This document shows positions 38,158-51,266 of a stretch of 64,000 nucleotides of DNA, in pieces. Each line of letters starts with the position of its first letter. The first letter of the stretch is position 1. A model generated the notes under the pieces. The model was not told the origin of the DNA and searched no databases. It saw nothing but the letters and a program-made list of their open reading frames with translations. Source of the DNA: Arbacia lixula (lineage: Eukaryota > Echinodermata > Echinoidea > Arbacioida > Arbaciidae); assembly GCA_963669155.1 (NCBI GenBank), contig OZ022581.1, forward strand, positions 745,157-809,156, in the 5' to 3' direction. The translations under genes and the position numbers were made by a program.

Positions 38158-38387
38158 GTGGTCTCCTATTTTTTCCCACACATAAATTTGCAAAAAGTAT
38201 GTATCGTATTGTCATTGTTTTTTCACTATACTGCACAGAAATTTGCAATGACATTGGGAGACATGATCCCATAAGTCACATCACCCATGCCTAAATTTTC
38301 AGACTATTTCTGTGTGTGGAACCACAGCGTGAACTAACAATATTGGTCTATCCCAAGTTGAGTGTTATAATCCCTATCTTTTTCTGA

Positions 38388-38597
<210 letters not shown>

Positions 38598-39017
38598 TAA
38601 TCTACTTAAATCCCATTGACATTTTATTTAACACAGGCCGGGTTAATCTTCATCAAGAGGATGAAAATTGTACATGTGTGTGTACAGCTTCCATATCGAG
38701 CATGCAACAAAACAGTGCTCCAATAGATTGTGATTGATAGGGCGTGGGGTGTCTCAGCTCATTTCTTTTGTGTTGCATCTACCCACAATTATAATCGAAA
38801 CTGCCATTTTATGTGGAATAAATCTCTGTTGTGGCAGGACAATGGCATCAGAATATACCATTTTCATTTTGTATGCCAATCCTATGCATTTTAACCCCAA
38901 GCTTGCAAGTAACAACGATTGTTAGATTCACAGTGCATTACATCAAATGACACTGACTCACTAGATCCAGGTGAATGTTGTAACTTGTTACTACGCAGTT
39001 AGGGAGAAAGTTGTGAA

Positions 39018-39274
39018 TACATTGAAACCTGTCTATAGTGGCCACCCAAGGGAAATAAAAATTGTGGCCTTTATAGACAGGTGGCTGCTATAGACAGGTT
39101 CTTTAACACATGATCTCTCTCCGAGGGAATTATTTTAGTGGCCACTATAGACAGGTTGGCTGCTATAGACAGGTTCTTTAACACATGATCTCTCTCCGGG
39201 GGAATTATTTTAGTGGCCACTATAGACAGGTTGGCTGCTATAGACAGGTGGCCGCTAAGACAGGTTTGACTGTA
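39018..39274. mobile_element. 257-bp pogo/mariner-like MITE in PRPF4B intron 10
   Basis: The left end TACATTGAAACCTGTCTATAG followed by TGGCCACC is mirrored by the right end, in reverse TACAGTCAAACCTGTCTTAG followed by CGGCCACC. TA at each edge suits Tc1/mariner-pogo insertion. The interior consists of direct repeats of about 72 bp (TGGCTGCTATAGACAGGTTC, TTTAACACATGATCTCTC). Non-coding. Confidence 0.7.
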
Positions 39275-39555
39275 CATTACAATAGAGGCTTATTTTCATT
39301 ACCAGTATTCCGGTAAATGCAAGTAGTTTATGAAACCTTTTATCGCACTAGTGGGTGGAAGCATTGTCAATGTCCTCATGATGGCAGAGTTCATTAAGAG
39401 TTCAATAGTGTGACAAGTAGGGTTGTGATTAAGATCTCAACCCTTCACTTGTCTCCTTTGATTTTTCAGATCAAAAGTCAAGAAAAGTGAATGAGAACCT
39501 TGATGATTACAACTGTTTGCATCAGTAAAATTCACTGATTGAATGTCTCTTTTAG

Positions 39556-39675
<120 letters not shown>

Positions 39676-40628
39676 TAAAACTCCCTCTTGCTCTCATTTC
39701 TTTTTTTACCAGGCTCTAGAAAACAGTTATCAATTCTCTATTTTTGTTGTTCATACTTGTGCTCATGAGGAGATGAAGGGCAGGAGGGAGAAAAGTTCTT
39801 GGATGGTTTGCATGATTGTACGTCACAGTTTTCATCTTATTCTGACTGGGATTGTTTAGAGCAAGTTTTGACTGAGGGTAGGGGCCATTTTTTAACCCCC
39901 CTTATATCTCCGCCACGGAAGGTTTCATGAACGCAAAATTTTGCATGGAGGTTAAGGCACGTGTCAAGAGTGGGCTGCCTATTGTGTTGAGAAAAAATGT
40001 TCAATTTATGCAAATTGGATATTTTACGTATTTATTTATATTTCATGAAAAAAATGGCATGAATGCCAAAACTGAAATTTGAATTCATTTCTTATTGTTT
40101 ATTTTATTGTTTATGTATGTTATTATTCTTTTTTAATTTTATGATTATTTTTACTTCAGTTGTGTATTTTGATGAGTTTCAAGAGCAATGGGATCAAGCA
40201 AAAAGCCTAGAAGGCACAATTGACAGTGATATAGAGGAGTATAGGAAAAGTAGTAGTTTGTACACAAACCTATGCCAAATGTCACTTTTGACAGATTTTC
40301 GTCTGACATGCGATTACATAGTGTTGTGAAACCTCTAAAAGGAGTATCTGCTTTTCAAAAAATTTGTCTCAAAAGTTATGAAACACTTCAAACGAAAGAG
40401 TCACAAAATGACATGTCACAATTTGCAGTGGTTGTCTCTCTTGACTCTAACCTCTCTAATTTCTATTTCCATTCCCATCTTATTTCCTATCCCTTTTAAA
40501 TATATTTTCTCTCCCCCTCCCTTTCCTCCAACATGTCCCACCTTCTCACCTCACCCCTTCTTCCTCCTCTCTCTCACCTCTGCCTGTTCTTTTCAAGATA
40601 TTAACCAATCTCTCTCATTTTTATTTAA

Positions 40629-41069
<441 letters not shown>

Positions 41070-41309
41070 TGAGGTTTGTCTGTGTAACAACAACTCATAG
41101 ATTCAGAGTGCATTCCATCCTCGTCATTCTTATATCTGTCATGTATTGACATGCTTACTGTGCACCCACCCATCCTCTATACTGTCTATCAAAGTTCATT
41201 GTTGCTCAGTGGACCAATCAATGAACTAACCTTTCAGTTGTGGTTAGCTAGTCACAGTGACTTTAGGCGGTAGTCCTGCAGTTTAAAACCTTACAATCCC
41301 TTCTCTCCT

Positions 41310-42119
<810 letters not shown>

Positions 42120-45100
42120 GGAGGGAGACCCTCATCACCACTGACCGTTTCCCTCTCCATCTTGGAGGAGATTTCAGGGGGGGGGGGGGCGTGAGGGGGT
42201 ATACTATTTACCCCTCTCACTCTTCAGCCACAAGAAGTAGAGGGGGAATAACCATGAGCCCCTCTCTCCTCATCTTCCTTCAGCGACAAACCAAGTAAAG
42301 ATGTTGTGCATCCCCCCCCCACCCTCCTCCCCACCCTGGCCCATGTGGAATCAGATGTATGTTTTGGAAGGTTAAATCTGTCTGTGTCTCTGCTGCCTGT
42401 TTGCAGTGAAAAGACACCCAAGTTATGTAGAGCGGCATTTGGGTTGGCATAGATAGAGTTAGGAATCGCTCAAATCTCTGGGGATTCGTCCTTCACAAGT
42501 GTACAACGTATTTCTACTGTATGGTCCATGTGGGAGATTTTGAATGCTGCATTGTGCTTGCATATCTTCTTATTTTATAAATGTGCTCCTATTGGCAAAA
42601 CAAAAAGCTTCAGAATTGTTGTAATTGCAGCATACACAATGTGCTTGTAAACACATTGATGAGTTTATTTGCGAAACAAACACAGCGCATAATTGTGGAG
42701 ATGATCTAGAGTGGAGAAAATATCAGTACGGGAATGCAACGGCATAAACTGTGTCTATGTAATTTGTGTGTGGAATGTTATTGTTTATATCATACGAGGA
42801 AGAATTGTAGGAGGAGCAGTTGTGGACCGGACGTTGATCACGGATTACCATGTCACACCAGCTGACATTACCTGCTTGAAGCAGCTGAGTCAATGAGAAA
42901 TTGAGAAACATAGTCTTACAAAGCCATCATGATAACAAAAATTGAGAGTTTAATCTAAACAAGACATTATTCATCCTGAGGTGAGTGAGGTATGATGTGC
43001 ACAGAGTGTGGTTAGTTTATCTCAGGGTTCTCAAATCTATGCTTGTTGTCCATTAGAAATTATTTTTACATCATAGAGACAATTCTTTTTCACCATTTAT
43101 TTTATGGCATTATGTAGCATGCCACTATTGGTCCACATTCTACTATTGCACTAGTCTAAGACTGAGCTTAAACCATAACCAACAGTCAAGGCTAAACGTG
43201 TTTGTTGAATATGAACCATTGTGAAATTGCAATTTTGAAATATTGATTTCAGCTGATGTTTACAAACAGAAATGTAAAGTGGAAATTAAAAGTAATAATT
43301 CCAAAAAGATGTCTGAAATGGTAGTGCTCCAGCTATGGAATGAAATGATGAATGTAATTATCAGTTGTCGCCATTGTGGCATTCATTTTGATTGTTGTTA
43401 TATTTTGTACAGAAGTGTTGGTTGGGGGTGGGGGAGTGGAATTTGCCCAGTCTTGATTATTCATTCAGTGTGTAGTTAGTATCAACTCATTGGAGGAGAG
43501 CCAGAGTGGGCAAGCTTGAGCCGGACATAACTGCATGTGAATGAGGGATATCAAAGCAACAAGATCATTTGATGGCCATTTTTTTTTAATTTTTTGATCT
43601 TGTTCAGAAGTAGTTAACGCTTTAATGTGTGGTCAGTTGTTTACTTTACCAAAGACACCAAAACACCATTAAATTACAATCTGCTAAACAATAAAGGTTT
43701 TTATTTCTTGGATTGAGTAATTCTAGTCCAATTGTTTGACAACATTCAAATATATGCAGTGGTCTGAGCTTAGTTTTAGCCTTCTGGTGAATATATACTC
43801 AGTTAAGTGCATCAAATTATATGATTTTATCGGACACCTAAAGAAATGTGGAGCAAATATCTGTTCGCCATTGCTATGCTTTTGATGTTATATTTGCAAG
43901 GTTTTCTCTGACATAAAAGACTCAAGCAGTGTATGTTCAATAGTATTTGCCTTCATTGATGCTTTTGTCTGATGAATGATGTGAAGGGGCGTTGAAGTCG
44001 ACCTTCATGGGATTCTGGCAACATTCACCAATCAGTACATGCTGTACAAGACTGGAATACTGGTGGTAGAAGTATACACCAGGAAAGCATTGCAAAGCCT
44101 TTTCTCCAGATAGTGGGTTTGGTGTTTGTTACGTCACAGGCTCGCTTGTACTGCGTATATCAGCTGAAGACGGCTGAATGTTTGGAATCCCCCATGAATG
44201 TCGACTTGTTGGCCCATTTTAGTTAAGGAAAAGGTTCGGTTGACCCTTTCTCTGTTCTCTCTCTCTCCAGGACTGGCCAGCTCCAGTGCACAGCAGCGTG
44301 TTGACAAGAGGTGTTGTAAAGTCTTGTGTGAGCACCTAAGTTGTATGCCTAGTTCATTTTTTAGATTTTCATCTGATTTCTCATTGGCTATTCCTTAATA
44401 GCTGAGCCAAATGAAAAGATATTCATATGTTCTGGGATGTGTCTGGTAGCCCGGTGTAGGAATGTTTTATTTTTGCAACATGCTACCATGTAAGATGTGT
44501 TCTTTGGGGTAATTCTGAAGAGAACCATCGTAATTTGCCAAGGGAGTTCCTCAATATGCATAGCAGGAGGAAGTTATGTACTCTAGGCAAAAATATGATC
44601 CCCATACCATCATCCCATAAAGTTTGCAAGCTAGAGGATTTGGTTGTGGCTCAGTGAATTTTGCAGTTTTTTCCCAGATCTAGATGGCATTCGGTTGATA
44701 TGATTTGCATTCAATTTGATCGGATACATTTTCATTCTAAAACATTGGTTTTGAAAAGCTTTAATGGAAAATCTGTTCAGCATCTTAATGGGGATTATCT
44801 AACCAAACAAAAACAAAAACAAAAACAAAATTAATTGCAGTTGTTTAATTTTCCAATGCAACTTTACTGTAAGTTGTTTACAGATATGCTTCTTTTAAAA
44901 GTTGGAAGATCTTCTAGGTGTAGAATTTTGATAGCTTTGAAGCTAGGGTAAATGATTGTATAAATTGTGTAATGTGCAGTACAACTATTTTTCTTTTCAA
45001 TAAATCTGAAGATTAAATAACATTTAAAAAGAGAAATGATATGAAATAAAATGATATTTTTCACTGAGTTTATGGTAATTTTCTCAGCTTACTTCTGTGG

Positions 45101-45178
45101 ATTACACCAGAGAAGCGCTAGGCATCTTTGAATGTTGCATAACCAAATGTTGAAACAGTTTATTGATGTGTCATTTTT
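42120..45178 (+). other. PRPF4B 3' untranslated region and downstream DNA
   Basis: Non-coding sequence after the PRPF4B stop. A poly-G run (42179-42189) and poly-C run (42312-42320) lie in the first 200 bp. The first canonical AATAAA is at 43690-43695 and another is at 44999-45004; either could end the transcript. No further gene was recognised. Confidence 0.55.
43690..43695 (+). terminator. Candidate PRPF4B polyadenylation signal
   Basis: AATAAA about 1.57 kb after the stop codon, followed by a T-rich stretch. It is a candidate only, as a hexamer occurs by chance in AT-rich DNA. Confidence 0.35.
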
Positions 45179-45315
45179 GTCTCGCCCTCCGGAGGTGAAG
45201 GCGAGACTAAGGGATCCAAATGGCGTCCGTCCGTCGTCCGTCCGTCGTCCGTCCGTCGTCCGTCCGTCGTCCGTCGTCCGTCCGTCGTCCGTCGTCCGTC
45301 GTCCGTCGTCCGTCA
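45179..45315 (+). repeat. GGCGAGAC hairpin and (GTCC/GTC)n tract
   Basis: GTCTCGCC (45179-45186) pairs with GGCGAGAC (45200-45207) around an inner CTCCGGAG palindrome. After a 15-nt gap comes a 93-nt GTCCGTCC/GTC repeat (45223-45315), which leads directly into the 157-bp array. The three parts probably belong to one non-autonomous element. Confidence 0.8.
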
Positions 45316-46620
45316 CAAATGTTAAAGTTTACCTGCAAAACTCTCTTATGATCCATAACTTCACATGGGTTGCTTGGATTACAACCTAACTTGGGTCATA
45401 GATGCACTGGGGGTACCTTCATGTTATGGTACCGTTGGAGGTCACAGGATAAGGTCAAAGGTCATTTGAGGTCATACGTTAAAGTTTACCTGCAAGACTC
45501 TCTTTTGACAAATAACTTCACATGGGTTGCTTGGATTACAACCTAACTTGGGTCATAGATGCACTGGGGGTACCTTCATGTTATGGTACCGTTGGAGGTC
45601 ACAGGATAAGGTTAAAGGTCATTTGAGGTCATACGTTAAAGTTTACCTGCAAGACTCTCTTTTGACAAATAACTTCACATGGGTTGCTTGGATTACAACC
45701 TAACTTGGGTCATAGATGCACTGGGGGTACCTTCATGTTATGGTGGTGTTGGAGGTCACAGGATAAGGTCAAAGGTCATTTGAGGTCATACGTTAAAGTT
45801 TACCTGCAAGACTCTCTTTTGACAAATAACTTCACATGGGTTGCTTGGATTACAACCTAACTTGGGTCATAGATGCACTGGGGGTACCTACATGTTATGG
45901 TGCTGTTGGAGGTCACAGGATAAGGTCAAAGGTCATTTGAGGTCATACGTTAAAGTTTACCTGCAAGACTCTCTTTTGACAAATAACTTCACATGGGTTG
46001 CTTGGATTACAACCTAACTTTGGTCATAGATGCACTGGGGGTACCTTCATGTTATGGTACCGTTGGAGGTCACAGGATAAGGTCAAAGGTCATTTGAGGT
46101 CATACGTTAAAGTTTACCTGCAAGACTCTCTTTTGACAAATAACTTCACATGGGTTGCTTGGATTACAACCTAACTTGGGTCATAGATGCACTGGGGGTA
46201 CCTACATGTTATGGTGCTGTTGGAGGTCACAGGATAAGGTCAAAGGTCATTTGAGGTCATACGTTAAAGTTTACCTGCAAGACTCTCTTTTGACAAATAA
46301 TTTCACATAGGTTGCTTGGATTACAACCTTACTTGGGTCATAGATGCACTGGGGGTACCTTCATGTTATGGTACCGTTGGAGGTCACAGGATAAGGTCAA
46401 AGGTCATTTGAGGTCATACGTTAAAGTTTACTTGCAAGACTCTCTTATCACACATAACTCATCACATGTTGCTACAATGGCAATCAAACTTGGATGATGG
46501 ATGCACTGGGGGCACCTGCATGTTATTGTGCTGTAAGAGGTCACATGATAAGGTCAAAGGTCATTTGAGATCATACATTAAAGTTCACTTGCAAGACTCT
46601 TGGTGAAGGCTTCCTAACTT
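45316..46620 (+). repeat. 157-bp tandem array with AGGTCA clusters
   Basis: The phrase GTTAAAGTTTACCTGCAA recurs at 45321, 45478, 45635, 45792, 45949, 46106, 46263 and 46420, and degenerate at 46577, always exactly 157 bp apart: eight full units. Each unit carries AGGTCA-(7 nt)-AGGTCA-A-AGGTCA-TTTG-AGGTCA, in the first unit at 45439-45474. By eye 30 of 32 half-sites are exact: the second unit has AGGTTA and the eighth ends AGATCA. Units are nearly identical except the last. It lies 3.2 kb past the PRPF4B stop codon. Short open frames in it are artefacts. Confidence 0.93.
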
Positions 46621-47201
46621 GTGCACAGAATTGTGTTAGCATGTGTGAGCATTACTGATGTAGATTTAGGCAAACATTACTCATGCACATTTATGCAAAT
46701 TTATTCAAAGTCACTATTTTGCACCTGATTTTGATGTTGTCTGTTTAAAGTTGCTTATTTGTTTGTTTCAGTTTTCTTTTGCGTAGCAACGGAGATCGCG
46801 ATATTTCTGGTTATTTTCGCAAGTGGGCGAGACACAATATTGCTATTGCCTTGTTGTAGACTTACACTTTCGAAAGCGTACCCTGTGTCATTTTGTGCAG
46901 AGTTTGCCTCATTTTCAGTCAGCTTGTGCCCAGTCAAAACGTGAAGTCAAAGCAAAAATAGAAGTTATGTTGAGATATAAGGATGAATAGTTTATACTTT
47001 GCCTTTACAGATGCATTTACATTACTCTGAAATGAAAGATGACGAAGTTAATATTTTATATTAAATGAATATCTCATAGATCATAATAAAATATCAGGTA
47101 TGTTATAAATCACATGAGGTGTAGAAAGAGGTTTGCAAAGAACTCTGGCACATCACAAGAGTTTGCCCTCTGATGCGTGTAGTATCAAAAGTGAAACTAA
47201 T

Positions 47202-47360
47202 ATGGCTGAAAATCAGACAAACTCCCTCGTGATCCTTGTCAATCATCTTCTTTACCCATTTCTCGATCTCCTTGCCTCCACCAATAGCACTGGCCTGCCA
47301 TCACCATCATGCGCTGAGCAGAGAGTAGTTATAAGTTCGTTGGTGCAGTTTCTGCGCAGG
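47202..47360 (+). CDS. Possible first coding exon, unrecognised
   Basis: ATG with a favourable G at +4 opens 53 codons to a phase-0 donor AGG|GTAATG. The translation includes MAENQTNSLVILVNHLLYPF, LDLLASTNSTGLPSPSC and AEQRVVISSLVQFLRR. This is amphipathic-helical like the start of an armadillo or HEAT-type protein, but no family was identified. A CpG-bearing stretch at 46780-46900 upstream could be its promoter. No continuing exon was found in the next 8 kb, so it may be chance. Confidence 0.3.
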
Positions 47361-50186
47361 GTAATGTACATTTGTGAATGCAATGTGATTGCAATGTGAA
47401 TGCTATGTTACAGAAATGTTCCTCTATTAACTCAGATGGTATTGTTGGTTTCTGTGAGATGTGTCATACACACTGTACTTGGTTTTCTTAAGCATTTGCC
47501 CGCCAAAAACAGAAATTGGTTTCATTATGGAAGTGCATTGAGCAAAATGTATTGAAAACACCATTGTGCATAAACTATATCTTGTACGTATGAAAACAGA
47601 CTTTTTGGTTGCACCAAATTCCATGATAACACGAGTTGATAGTTGAAAGAAAAGGGAAATTGTTTGGTCTTTTTGAGGTAACTGGTTTATGAAGGGCTTC
47701 AAATTTCAAGAAATTGTTGACATAAATGATAGTCTTATTTTTTGGTTCTCTGCCAACTTGATCATAACCCTTTTATGCCGAGCACCTCGCATTGATGATT
47801 GAGTGCACTCAGCTATGACATTTACAATACATGTATGCACTCTTTATTTGCATTCTATTTGATTTCCAGTCTACAATACTGCATAAATATTCATTCAATG
47901 TTGATAAGTGTATGTGTAAGAACTTATGACTGATCAATTCTCCCCATCATAATTGATTTTTTAATGTGTAAATGAGATATCTTTGATAGAATCTGGCATT
48001 GAAGAGAGTGATCACTGATTATGAAGTCAAGTACTCTGTATTCATGCGTGGTTGAATTATACTATGGGTATTGGTCAAATGGTGGTCTCTTGCAGGTTTA
48101 AGAAAATAAATCCTTTTGGATTGGGTCATATTATTTTGTTCATATTGGCTTATTATGAGAAAGCAGAGAAAATAGAATGACAGATGGGTTTAAAGACATA
48201 CAATTTGAGTTGTTTGTGTATTTCTCATGTTGCCTGTTTCATCTGTTCAGGAGTGAATGTGAGAAATGGAGAGAGAGGAGACGAGACTGAAGCGATTTGA
48301 GCGCAATGTGAAATATTTGGTCTCCTTTTATCTTTCTTTTTGAGATTGCTCATGCATTTTTCTTCTGTTTTTCATTCCCCTTTGACGGACCCTGCGGCAT
48401 TTGATGCGAGGTCTGTGGCAGATGGCGATGAAGAAATACTTTGGCCTAAGGTGTCATCCACTGTGTTTGGCCCACAACTGCACAGCAAGTATATATATGC
48501 ATTCATGATCTCACCTGAGGCATACACTGACAGTATGAACACCATAGAATCATTGACATATACCTGCATGCCATACGGTTACAACGACATGGCTTCAATC
48601 GTACAAAACATTGGATGGAAGCCTTGTTTGATAAGGCCATACTCGTGTATCTAAAAAAAAAAATCTGAAAGAAGTTATTTGCCATTCAGTCTACTGATTC
48701 AAACTACCCACTGTAGCTATATAATATTCACTTAAATATGTACCCTACACCATAGAATCATTGACATGGATGCCATAAGACTTGTAGAACACTAGATTGG
48801 AAATGACACATCTAACTAGGACATGAATTCAATAGTGTAAATTATCAGGTAAAAGTCTTGTTTTATGAGGCTCCCACTTTCCCATATGTTAACCCTTAAA
48901 TGTGGTTAATTGCCATTAATTCGTATACCAAATCATCTACTAGCATTACTCTCAAACTACCCATCAAAGCTACATAAAACTCTAATTCTAAACTTTAATC
49001 CCATTTGTATTCCTGAACCTTCAAGCACGTCATGTGCTGGAATGGGATAATGGAAAGTAGTGCTTTAAGAAGTTTTTTGACATTGAGGATCGTGCTATAT
49101 AGAGGTATGCAATTGATGAATTTTAACATTGAAATGTCCCATTAATGGGACAACGTTATCAATATAGTGACTAGAATACTCGCAAGACATTTTTACCATT
49201 TTCATAGACATGGATACTTCACATTATTTTTAAGTTGCACTTATTGTAAGCCTGCCTAAGGAAAGTGGCCTGTGAGATAGACGGAATCAGATGTGCACAA
49301 TTATACATAAATTTCCTTGTTGCGTTGTTTTAATGTAATTATGAAGAGTAGCTATTATAGTTATGATCAGGAAATAACTGCTGACAGCTGGTCTTGCCAG
49401 CAGTCTCTCTAAAGAGGAACCTAAAAAGACCAATCATATTGTTCGCTGCTCCTTAAAAAATAAACAAAAATCTAAAAAGAATCAAGTTTGACAGATGATG
49501 TTGAATGAACAGAATTAAACACTACACTATGGTTGTACCCTACTCTTTATGAATAACCATGTGTTTATATATATAAGTGTTATATATATATATGGTTCTC
49601 CAATACTCATGACCTTCATTTAATGTCCTATTTGAGGAAATTGAGTGATCGTAGCAGATAAACTGATTTAATCTAGCCTTACTTAATACATAACCTCCAT
49701 TTAATGTCCTATCAACAATTATGCCTTACATTTAACGTACAGGAAGTATACAATTCAATTGGAGCGACTGTAGCAAACAAACCATGTGATTAAAACTGAG
49801 TTCTGTTAGGAAAAATTGTTGAATGGGGCCTTGCAGTGCTGTGTAATGGTGTAGATTTAGATCACTCAAATGAAGAATTGAGATACGACATTGTAACTTG
49901 ATTGTGTGTTCCACTTGGCACATATATTCTCTGTACAGCGTTCTCCATTAATCTGGGTGCTGCTGCTCATTAACATAATCAGAGTGCGTGGTGCGTAACT
50001 ATGCAACTATGGGTAGCCAATTGCGATACTACACACTGTTTTGGGGCAGTGAAAGGAACAACTTCTGCCTGTTCATCAATCACAAGATCTCTTGTTCACC
50101 AGGTGAATCCCCAACCCTTACATGTAGATGTTGTATTCTATGTTTGGTTAGTAGGGATGCTGATGATTCTGTTAATGATGGTTGTA

Positions 50187-50241
<55 letters not shown>
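50187..50241. repeat. (GAT)n microsatellite
   Basis: About 18 GAT/ATG units. The poly-Asp and poly-Met open frames that cross it are artefacts. Confidence 0.95.
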
Positions 50242-50242
<1 letters not shown>

Positions 50243-50589
50243 GATGCTAATTGTGCTGATCACGATGTTCGTTTTGGTGGTGGTGGTGGCAGTAATGGTG
50301 TTGGGGTGATGCAAACTGTTGGTATTAATGATTATAATGATGGTAACACATATAACAGTGGAAATAGATGAAATGTTGGAGATAAAATAACTGGTTGTGA
50401 TAATGATGATAATATTGCTTGATTTGATGTTTTTGGTGGTGGTAATGTTTAGTCATATGGATTGCGGAATGATCATGGACCTGTGATAAAATTTTGAGAT
50501 CATGATAGGTGTGGTTTGTCAACCTACACACGTCTATCTTTACATATGCAAAACATTGATATCAATCATGAATTGTAAACTTTACAAAG

Positions 50590-50700
50590 CTTAACCTTAC
50601 ATGGCCATTGGCTTTCTACCTTAAATGGCCAAGCCTTAAAAGTCTCATTAGCTTTCTACCTTACATGGCCAAGCCTTAAAAGCCTCATTGGCTTTCTACA
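50590..50700. repeat. Short tandem repeat, about 52-bp unit
   Basis: About two copies of TTGGCTTTCTACCTTACATGG followed by CCAAGCCTTAAAAG in direct order, slightly diverged. Confidence 0.7.
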
Positions 50701-51148
50701 CATGTTCATACCAACGGAGAGAGAGAGAGAGTCGAAGGGGAATTTTACCCCTATAAAAGGTGACTTGAATCGTCATCATCATCAGGTGCCGTCCTCAAAG
50801 TTGAAGGTAGGGTGCTATACCGGGTAGTCCTCCAGGCTTGTGCTTTTCTAGTGAGTGCTTTATACTGTTTGATGTTCGTCCACTGCTTTATGTTGGTCAG
50901 CCAGTCCATTGGGGGTCTTTCTCTGCCTCTCCTACCTTCAAGTTTATTAACTTCTCCTTTATTCTCATCTAAACATGAATTGCTGAATTGCTGTATATGT
51001 ACTTGGTGTAAAAAAAGACCATTTGACACTTGATTGATGATTACTCAAAAATAAAACTTGAATCAAGATGAAATCAGTACATTGTAAAGCTTGTAAAGGA
51101 TGTGAAAAATGTAATAAGATGTTTAGTTTTTGACAAATCAGGGCCATG

Positions 51149-51266
51149 TTGCATAAAACTTACCATTTAATGGCAACTCTGCCATCAGTGGTAACTTAAA
51201 GGTAAATTTTTAGGTTTCCATAGAAGTCGCCATTGGTAGCAAAGTTACCATTAAAGTTTTATGCAA
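51149..51266. mobile_element. 118-bp foldback MITE
   Basis: TTGCATAAAACTTACCATT at the left is mirrored by the right end (in reverse TTGCATAAAACTTTAATGGT). The centre has further inverted TTACC/GGTAA pieces. It carries no gene. Confidence 0.65.

Noticed and set aside
48340..48654. 104-residue open frame downstream of PRPF4B
   Set aside because: No convincing acceptor or donor around it, no recognised domain, and no phase partner; chance or untranslated sequence is as likely.
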